Assembly (NCBI GenBank): GCA_948607205.1
Contig: CAPERS010000002.1
Coordinates: forward strand, 1 to 64,000
DNA length: 64,000 nucleotides
DNA from: an uncultured Eubacteriales bacterium
GTDB taxonomy: Bacteria > Bacillota > Clostridia > Christensenellales > UBA1242
Reading direction: 5' to 3'
In this document: one piece after another, positions 58,184 to 64,000 of the stretch
Layout of the letters: the number at the start of each line of letters is the position of its first letter
How positions within the stretch are numbered: the stretch's first letter is position 1
The notes under the pieces: generated by a model
Seen by the model: the letters and a program-made list of their open reading frames with translations, nothing else
The model's database searches: none
Told to the model about the DNA's origin: nothing
Position numbers and translations under genes: made by a program

Positions 58184-59680
58184 TTAGATAATTTGCAAGC
58201 TCTTTTTGAACACTTTTTTATAGTCGACTGCAACTTTCATTCCTTCCATAATTTCAAAGGTTGGGTCGCCTTCAACAATTGTTTTCATGATGATTGAGTC
58301 ACCGAGAATATCACAAACAACGTCTGAAATAATGTTTTTCTTTGAAGCATTAAGTGCATAGGCAAGTTTGACAATAACGCCAAGTTTTCTCACAGCGTCA
58401 AGGTCTTCATCGGTCAGAATGTCTTTATATTTCATCCATTCAGAAACAGAGAAATTGTCAAGGTCTTGGCAAAGGCAAGTAAAAGCAGCGATGAGAAGTT
58501 CTCTATGGCTCACGCCTGTGAGACCTGAATAAAGGATTGCATCAAAGCCAAGTTTTGTGTAGTTATTATAATTTATTTTCTTTCCGCAATCATAGAGATA
58601 TGACGCTATGCGAAGTGGCTTAACATAAAAGCGAGGCAGTTTATGCATAACTTTAAGTTGTTTGAAAAGAATAATTGCCATTTGATAAACTTGATTGTTG
58701 ATTGAGTTTTCATCTTTATAAAATTCATAATAATTGTCAATCGAGTTTGACAAAAGGTCATTAAACTTTTCTTGTGATGGCACTGCAACGTTTGAGTGAA
58801 CAACCCCTTCCCTTACATCTGCAGAAGAAATTGTCACTTCGCTGATGTCGAGCGCATCATAGAAGGCGTTTATTATTGCAAGACCACTGGTTATTCTCGA
58901 TGCATCATTCTCATCAATGCCTTTGATTTTTTGAATTTTATCAAAATCAATGCCTTTGATGAAATCAACAGTTTGTTTCATAACTTCCTTGGTCACTTGA
59001 TAGTTGTTATCAAGGTCAAGAGGATATCTTGCAATCTTCTTTGCAATTCTTCCGAAAGCAATGAAAGGCTTGCCAGTTCCGACGAAAGATATTTCGGTGT
59101 CACTTTCAAGAGCGATGTCAAGTTTTGAAATTTCAGATTTCATAATGTTTGACATTTCATCTATTGAGCGATTTTTTCCGTTTTCATCTTGAAGAAGATT
59201 GACAGAGCCAAAGTCAATTGTTTGATGTGCAAGAATTGTTCGTCTGTTATACTTGATAAAGTTTGTGGCATAAGCGCCGATATTTATAATATAACCTTTC
59301 GAGTTGTCAATTGAGCCAACAGTTGCGTTATAGACATACTTGATGACTTCTTCGTTTGATAAAATTGCAAAACTGATGCCAGTGTTGTTGTAAATTTCGT
59401 CGATAAAGCCACGATAGTTTCTTGCAGTTTGCAAAATCTTTGACGCATAAGCGATGATTTGAGTGACCTTATAAGTTTCAATAACCTTTCGATAAATTTT
59501 CAAAACTCCAACAATATCACTCTTGGTTTTTGGCAAAAGAAGTTCTTCGGCAGAGATTTCATCGCCGAGCTTGAAAGACTGCGACCTTTGCTCAATTATC
59601 ATATTCCTTCCGGATTTTGTTCTATAAATTGAAAGTTTAAGTTCTGATTCGTTTAATTCCAAAATTGCTATATTTTCCAT
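58184..59680 (-). CDS. Exopolyphosphatase/guanosine-pentaphosphate phosphatase family
   Basis: GAGAGGTAAAT before the ATG at 59680 decides the start; the frame is open 14 codons more. The 498-residue protein has the actin-like ATPase layout of Ppx/GppA: IAILELNESELKLSIYRTKS, ISFAILSNEEVIKYVYNA, KGYIINIGAYATNFIKYN, and a C-terminal HD-like helical region (YDCGKKINYNNYTKLGFDAI, SGLTGVSHRELLIAAF). Several consensus acidic and glycine residues are altered (NIGAYAT instead of DIGGGST), so activity on polyphosphate or pppGpp is uncertain. Confidence 0.8.
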   Translation of the reverse strand: MENIAILELNESELKLSIYRTKSGRNMIIEQRSQSFKLGDEISAEELLLPKTKSDIVGVLKIYRKVIETYKVTQIIAYASKILQTARNYRGFIDEIYNNTGISFAILSNEEVIKYVYNATVGSIDNSKGYIINIGAYATNFIKYNRRTILAHQTIDFGSVNLLQDENGKNRSIDEMSNIMKSEISKLDIALESDTEISFVGTGKPFIAFGRIAKKIARYPLDLDNNYQVTKEVMKQTVDFIKGIDFDKIQKIKGIDENDASRITSGLAIINAFYDALDISEVTISSADVREGVVHSNVAVPSQEKFNDLLSNSIDNYYEFYKDENSINNQVYQMAIILFKQLKVMHKLPRFYVKPLRIASYLYDCGKKINYNNYTKLGFDAILYSGLTGVSHRELLIAAFTCLCQDLDNFSVSEWMKYKDILTDEDLDAVRKLGVIVKLAYALNASKKNIISDVVCDILGDSIIMKTIVEGDPTFEIMEGMKVAVDYKKVFKKSLQII

Positions 59681-59691
59681 ATTTACCTCTC

Positions 59692-59859
59692 TTAATCTAG
59701 CTTGATAGCGTTGACTGGGCAACTTGCTTCACAAGCACCACAATGAATGCATTTTGTTTTGTCAATAAATGCTTTGCCATCACTGCCAAAAGAGATTGCA
59801 CCAACAGGACAAATAGCAACACAAGTTCCGCATTCAATACATTTATTCTTGTCGACCAT
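59692..59859 (-). CDS. Two-[4Fe-4S] ferredoxin
   Basis: The ATG at 59859 follows GGAGGAGTCT, giving a 55-residue protein. Two CxxCxxCxxxCP motifs (CIECGTCVAICP and CIHCGACEASCP) mark a clostridial-type ferredoxin with two [4Fe-4S] clusters. It carries electrons between anaerobic metabolic enzymes. A longer frame upstream is only sequence read into the intergenic region. Confidence 0.95.
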   Translation of the reverse strand: MVDKNKCIECGTCVAICPVGAISFGSDGKAFIDKTKCIHCGACEASCPVNAIKLD

Positions 59860-59938
59860 AGACTCCTCCATTTGTGAATATTCTATCATAAATCGCCAAG
59901 AAAGTCTAGCATATTTCGCAAAAAAAACTGTGCTTGAT

Positions 59939-60304
59939 TTAATTTTTTTTAAAAGCCTTATATCCTTCAAAAACAGAAAGAACGCAAAGGAAAACCCCAA
60001 ATGCCATGCGAAGAACTTCAGACGGCAAATAATTAGCAAGCAGAGCGCCCATTCCAGAGAAGACAAGACCGCTTAAAATGATTATATAAATGTTTTTGGT
60101 TTCAAGATAGCCATTTTTATAGTGTATAACAAGTGAAATCAGCGCCATAACCAAGAAGGCAATCAAATTTATACCCTGACATAACTTTTGGTCAAGCCCC
60201 AAAAAGATGGTCAAAAGAGGAATAAGCAAAGTTCCACCGCCCATTCCAAGACCACCAAACACGCCAGCGAGTATACCAAAAATGATATATAAAAAGATTG
60301 TCAA
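59939..60304 (-). CDS. Half-size TauE/SafE-family membrane protein (first half)
   Basis: The 121-residue protein has four hydrophobic helices and the family signature GLGMGGGTLLIPLL near the N terminus. Full TauE/SafE proteins have two such repeats and about 250 residues; this one is a single repeat. The second repeat is coded by the neighbouring gene at 60400. They probably form a heterodimer. The family exports sulfite, sulfoacetate and related anions; the substrate here is unknown. Confidence 0.8.
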   Translation of the reverse strand: MTIFLYIIFGILAGVFGGLGMGGGTLLIPLLTIFLGLDQKLCQGINLIAFLVMALISLVIHYKNGYLETKNIYIIILSGLVFSGMGALLANYLPSEVLRMAFGVFLCVLSVFEGYKAFKKN

Positions 60305-60399
60305 AAAGCCCTCCCAATTGTTTTTTAAGTTTTTTTTGCAAAAATGTTGTATTTTTTTGTTTTTTCTTTTTAATTATTTGCTACTTCTTTTTTAAGATT

Positions 60400-60882
60400 T
60401 TATAAAATCAGTTTTATTCCGCCTGCAAACATAATTATTGCAAAAATAATTCTTATTGCTTTTGGCGGAAGAAATTTCAAAGCGAAAGAGCCCAGAACAC
60501 CACCTGCAACAACGCCCAATCCGACCGTCAAAAGTGGAAGTGATTGGATGTAGCCATTGATAACATAGATAAAAGCGCTCACTAAACTGAGAGGAAAAAT
60601 GACTGCAATTGCAGTTGCGTGCGCTTTTTTGTTGTCAAGGTGCAAAACTTTTTCGAGAATTGGAACGCAAACCATTCCTCCGCCACCACCAAAAAAGCCA
60701 TTCAAAAAACCTATAACCGCACCTGCCAAAATGAGATACCATTTTCGTTTGCCGTCTATCTTTTCAAAACTGTTAAATTTTTGATTTTTTCCGCCTTTAT
60801 CTATCTTTTTTTGTGTGTCAAACGTTTTCTTTTTGTCTTTTGGCTGACTTTTTTGACTGGCGGAAGGTTTAATATTCTTCAT
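60400..60882 (-). CDS. Half-size TauE/SafE-family membrane protein (second half)
   Basis: The 160-residue protein has a lysine-rich cytosolic leader of about 45 residues (QKSQPKDKKKTFDTQKKIDK), then four hydrophobic helices with GFFGGGGGMVCVPIL. KAHATAIAVIFPLSLVSAFI is the second family landmark. It is transcribed in the same direction as the other half, 95 bases upstream. Confidence 0.8.
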   Translation of the reverse strand: MKNIKPSASQKSQPKDKKKTFDTQKKIDKGGKNQKFNSFEKIDGKRKWYLILAGAVIGFLNGFFGGGGGMVCVPILEKVLHLDNKKAHATAIAVIFPLSLVSAFIYVINGYIQSLPLLTVGLGVVAGGVLGSFALKFLPPKAIRIIFAIIMFAGGIKLIL

Positions 60883-60940
60883 CTTGTCAATTATTATAAA
60901 TAAAAATGCTAAAATTATTTGATATTTGAATTAAAATATT

Positions 60941-60959
60941 ATATACTATCTAAGTATAT
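60941..60959 (+). promoter_or_regulatory. Inverted repeat before the large surface-protein gene
   Basis: ATATACT-ATCTA-AGTATAT is a perfect 7-bp inverted repeat, overlapped by TATAAT at 60957-60962. It lies 78 bases before the ATG at 61037. It may be an operator or the promoter's own dyad. Two GATTTTGGCA-like copies (ending near 60984 and 61015) stand between it and AAGGTGG. Confidence 0.45.
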
Positions 60960-61036
60960 AATTTGCTATAGGTGAGATTTTGGCATTTTTTCCTGTCAAT
61001 ATAACATTTTGGCAAAAATTCAATTTAAGGTGGCTT

Positions 61037-64000
61037 ATGCGCAAAAAACTCAAATTAAACAAAAAGATGATGACATTAGGGCTAAGTTTGCTTGTGCCTG
61101 TTTCGCTTGCTGGCGGAATTGGAATTTTTTCAAACAGAGCAGCCGCTGAAAGCGAAACTTTCAGAGATTATTATTCAGAGTCCGTTGATGTCACAAACAG
61201 CGATTTCACAAAAGGTGCCAATCCTTACGCAAGTGGTGAACTTCAGGGTTGGAGCATAATTGAAAAGGAAAACAAAGCAAACGGCATGATTATTGACGTT
61301 AAGGAAAACTATTCCAACAATCATGAGAATGTTTATCGTCTTGCTGAAAATCCTGGAACAATCGGAAGTGACAACAAAATTCTTATGATTAACACCCGTT
61401 ATAGTGCTGACGGCTCTGGCTCTGCTAAGAAAGGTTATCGCTCAAATGCAATAACTCTCAAAGCCAATTCATACTATAAACTTTCGGTGAAAGCACTTAC
61501 GGCACTTAATGGTTCAAGTTCAGTCAAAGGCTCAATCTACATTTCTGGCCTTAAAGACCAAGATGGAAAGGATGTAAACTTTGCATTTGAGAACATTGAG
61601 AACAAATCATGGGCAAACTATTATTTCTATCTTGTGACTGGAAATGAAGAGCAAGAAGTGACAATTGACCTCTATCTTGGAAGCAAGACCTCTTCTTCTC
61701 TCGGCGGTGTTGTATTCTATGACAATATTGTTCTTGAACAATTCTCGCAGAACTATTTCTATAAGAACATTTCTGACCTTGAATCAACGAACGATATCAT
61801 TAACGGAGTCAAAGTTGAAAAGAAGGCAAAGTTCCTTTTGGACGAACTCACAAGCGCTGGAAGCGAAATTGAAATGCCGGGCTTTAACTTCGACTTTGAA
61901 GATGTGAACAACACATCAAGCACACTTGGTGAAAGTTGGAAAAAACTTGCAACTGGCAAAAATGTTGCACATGGTCATGCAAGCATATATTCAGTTGGCA
62001 CAGGAACTCAGCCTGGTCAATTCAAAGAAACAACTGGCTACACATATGCAGGAAACAACTTTTCTAACGGAAACAAGAAAGCACTTGTTATGTATACAAG
62101 CAAAGGTCAAGACGCTTATTTCACCGTTCAATCAAATGACATTGAAATCAAAGCGCATGGACTGTATAAATTCTCAGCTTACGTCAAGATTTCAGACAAT
62201 GCCATGACCAACGGCGCTTTCTATGTTAAGGTTAAGGAAAACGACAAAATTCATAAGGTGCTTTCATCTGATGACTACACCCTTGCATCAGGCTCAAGCA
62301 GTGCAATAACTTCAAGTGGAAGCGACAACTTCACAAACAACTATCAAAAAATCGATTTCTATGTGAAAGGTCACGAACTTTATGACACATCTGTCAACCT
62401 TCAATTCTCAATCGGAACAGAAGAGACACTTGGTCAAGGCTGTGTTTTCATTGATGACATCACACTTTCATATGTGGACCATGAAGAATTTAGCAACGCT
62501 TCAAACAAACTTGAACTTTCAACAATTTCAGAATCGCCTGCATTTACAAACGGCTATTTCAACAGTGTTGAAAACGAAGAGGCAAAACTTAGTTATCCGC
62601 TTAAAGCGTCAGACTGGACTTTAACACAAAACGACAACAAGTTTGCAAAACAAGAGGCTGGAGTTGTTTACCTCAACAATCGTGAACTTTTTAATGAAAT
62701 GTATAACGACATCAAGACTTGGGGACAGATTTATCCTGGAAATCCAAGTGGAATCGACTCACCTAACAACGCATTCATGTTCTATAACAACAACAGTTAC
62801 CAAAACTTAAAATCCCCTTCATATAAACTTGAAAAGAACAAATACTACAAACTTTCATTTGATATGTGGACACAATCACTCGACAACGCCGACAATAAGA
62901 ATGCAAGTTTGACTGTTGAAATCGTGGATGAAAACGGAATCGTTCTCTTTAAGCAAAAAGGTTTTGAAAGTGAAACTTTGTGGAAAAACAATTCTTTCTA
63001 TTTCCACACTGCTGAAAATGCATCAAACAATATCAATGTCATCATTCATTTCGGTGAAGAAGACCAAAGAATGACTGGAATTGCATATATTGACAATTTC
63101 GAAGTTCAAGCCGACATAAGCGAAAGCGTTTTTGAAAATGCTGAAAACAAAATTGACTTAACAGACTATTTCATGAACCTTGACCCAACAAATTCAATTG
63201 GCGGAAGCATAACTTCATCAAATGCCTACACATTCTCAATTGATGAAACATTCATTCCAACCACAAACACAAGCGCAAACGGCGGAATTATGAAAGGCGA
63301 CGAAAACGAATATAGCGAAAACTATGGCGTGGAAATCGAAGATTCAAACATTCTAGCAATAAGGTCAAGATTGCCAAGCAAATCAACTTTAACATCAAAA
63401 TACCCTCTCTCAACAGAGGCTAACAACTACTATAAACTCACATTCGACCTCAGAACAATTTTGAGAAGCGAAATCAAAGATTCTGATGAACATAAATGCA
63501 ATTCTGGCGTAAGCATTGGACTTAGTGATTTCAACTTAATTGAAAACCTTATTTCAAGTGATGAATTCACAACCTACACAATTATATTCAAGGCTAACAC
63601 TGAAAAAAGCCCTAACCTTAAGTTCACTTTGGTTAGTGACTGCGACGACACGACTGGAAGTGCGCTTCTCACTCACCTCAACTTCACAACTTCAAGTGAA
63701 GAAGAATACAGTCGCGCCAAAGATTCAGAAAACTTTGAGAAAACAATCTTTATCTCTTCTGAAATTGATTCCACAGACGATGACAACACTGAAGACGACA
63801 ACAATCAAGAATCACCTGCTCAAACAGACAATTCAATGTGGCTTTTGATTCCTTCAATCATTTTCGGTATCACAATCATTATTGCTTTGGTTGGATTCGG
63901 ACTTAGAAAAATCAAAATCAAAAAGACTGATAAGATTCGCGAAGAAAGTTATAACAGAAAAATCAGTGTTGACCAAGATATGATTCTTAAGCAGGCACAA
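61037..64000 (+). CDS. Large membrane-anchored surface protein, cut by window end
   Basis: The frame stays open from ATG 61037 (AAGGTGG upstream) to the window end, 988 codons. A signal peptide (MMTLGLSLLVPVSLAGGIGIF) is followed by repeated jelly-roll-like modules: YYKLSVKALTALNGSSSVKG, LYKFSAYVKISDNAMTNGAF, YYKLSFDMWTQSLDNADNKN and YYKLTFDLRTIL, each preceded by a FDFEDV/YFNSVEN-like strand and followed by a VFIDDITL-like strand. This resembles carbohydrate-binding modules. Near residue 930-955 a membrane helix (WLLIPSIIFGITIIIALVGF) is followed by a basic cytosolic segment that continues beyond the window. It likely binds glycans or cell-wall components. Confidence 0.8.
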   Translation, partial: MRKKLKLNKKMMTLGLSLLVPVSLAGGIGIFSNRAAAESETFRDYYSESVDVTNSDFTKGANPYASGELQGWSIIEKENKANGMIIDVKENYSNNHENVYRLAENPGTIGSDNKILMINTRYSADGSGSAKKGYRSNAITLKANSYYKLSVKALTALNGSSSVKGSIYISGLKDQDGKDVNFAFENIENKSWANYYFYLVTGNEEQEVTIDLYLGSKTSSSLGGVVFYDNIVLEQFSQNYFYKNISDLESTNDIINGVKVEKKAKFLLDELTSAGSEIEMPGFNFDFEDVNNTSSTLGESWKKLATGKNVAHGHASIYSVGTGTQPGQFKETTGYTYAGNNFSNGNKKALVMYTSKGQDAYFTVQSNDIEIKAHGLYKFSAYVKISDNAMTNGAFYVKVKENDKIHKVLSSDDYTLASGSSSAITSSGSDNFTNNYQKIDFYVKGHELYDTSVNLQFSIGTEETLGQGCVFIDDITLSYVDHEEFSNASNKLELSTISESPAFTNGYFNSVENEEAKLSYPLKASDWTLTQNDNKFAKQEAGVVYLNNRELFNEMYNDIKTWGQIYPGNPSGIDSPNNAFMFYNNNSYQNLKSPSYKLEKNKYYKLSFDMWTQSLDNADNKNASLTVEIVDENGIVLFKQKGFESETLWKNNSFYFHTAENASNNINVIIHFGEEDQRMTGIAYIDNFEVQADISESVFENAENKIDLTDYFMNLDPTNSIGGSITSSNAYTFSIDETFIPTTNTSANGGIMKGDENEYSENYGVEIEDSNILAIRSRLPSKSTLTSKYPLSTEANNYYKLTFDLRTILRSEIKDSDEHKCNSGVSIGLSDFNLIENLISSDEFTTYTIIFKANTEKSPNLKFTLVSDCDDTTGSALLTHLNFTTSSEEEYSRAKDSENFEKTIFISSEIDSTDDDNTEDDNNQESPAQTDNSMWLLIPSIIFGITIIIALVGFGLRKIKIKKTDKIREESYNRKISVDQDMILKQAQ

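Noticed and set aside
59860..60066. N-terminal extension of the ferredoxin frame
   Set aside because: The extension is hydrophobic sequence that overlaps the TauE-like gene; the internal ATG has GGAGGAGTCT and gives a normal 55-residue ferredoxin.

Overview
The window is low-GC DNA from a bacterium of the Bacillota, most likely a clostridial lineage. The signs are strong GGAGG-type ribosome binding sites, use of the standard bacterial code, and a set of Firmicute housekeeping genes: mcsA-mcsB-clpC, long-form hpf, rplM-rpsI, rpsT, dacF-type carboxypeptidase, the sporulation-linked genes ytfJ/gerW and gpr, and minD-minE. I cannot name the genus from sequence alone.

Positions 1-15075 are the right part of a prophage whose left end lies outside the window. 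A large serine recombinase sits at its right edge. Two plus-strand repressor genes are divided by a three-operator control region (12253-12342) from a long minus-strand early operon. That operon encodes an XRE regulator, a Rad50/SbcC-like ATPase, RecT, a metallo-beta-lactamase-fold protein, SSB, an ERCC4-type nuclease, a replisome organizer, a primase zinc-finger protein, a DnaB-like helicase, a cytosine methyltransferase and small accessory genes. Near the left edge is a DUF6273-like protein (1284-2051). Its 3' end has the composition and codon pattern expected of the variable region of a diversity-generating retroelement (DGR), with a hairpin just after the stop codon. No reverse transcriptase or template repeat is visible, so the rest of the system would have to lie outside this window. 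This is the most interesting single signal.

Positions 15239-28000 are an accessory chromosomal region: an ABC exporter, an alpha/beta hydrolase, a DNA-deoxyinosine glycosylase, an ADP-ribosylglycohydrolase, NUDIX, HAD and GNAT enzymes, a deoxyribosyltransferase-like protein and an SGNH hydrolase. It also holds two very short remnants that look like starts of nucleotide-binding proteins, one tRNA-Thr(CGT), and a GC-rich, highly foldable intergenic stretch beside that tRNA.

Positions 28000-47900 are mainly core genes, mostly on the minus strand: S1-domain protein, plsC, HI0933-family flavoprotein, pseudouridine synthase, DacF, YtfJ, DUF2953, Gpr, S20, dCTP deaminase, HPF, ClpC, McsB, a minimal McsA, Tex, a degenerate amidohydrolase-like protein, DinB, TrxB, S9 and L13.

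Positions 48000-64000 are an envelope and cell-shape region. A structured leader and small ORF precede a membrane protein and a 1518-residue exported repeat protein. Then come minE and minD, a MreB-family protein, an HtrA-like protease, an Ppx/GppA phosphatase, a ferredoxin, two half-size TauE-like proteins and the start of a large membrane-anchored surface protein. Around minD there is a 61-bp tandem repeat array made of a covarying hairpin plus the palindrome GTGCATAATGCAC. I know of no named family for it.
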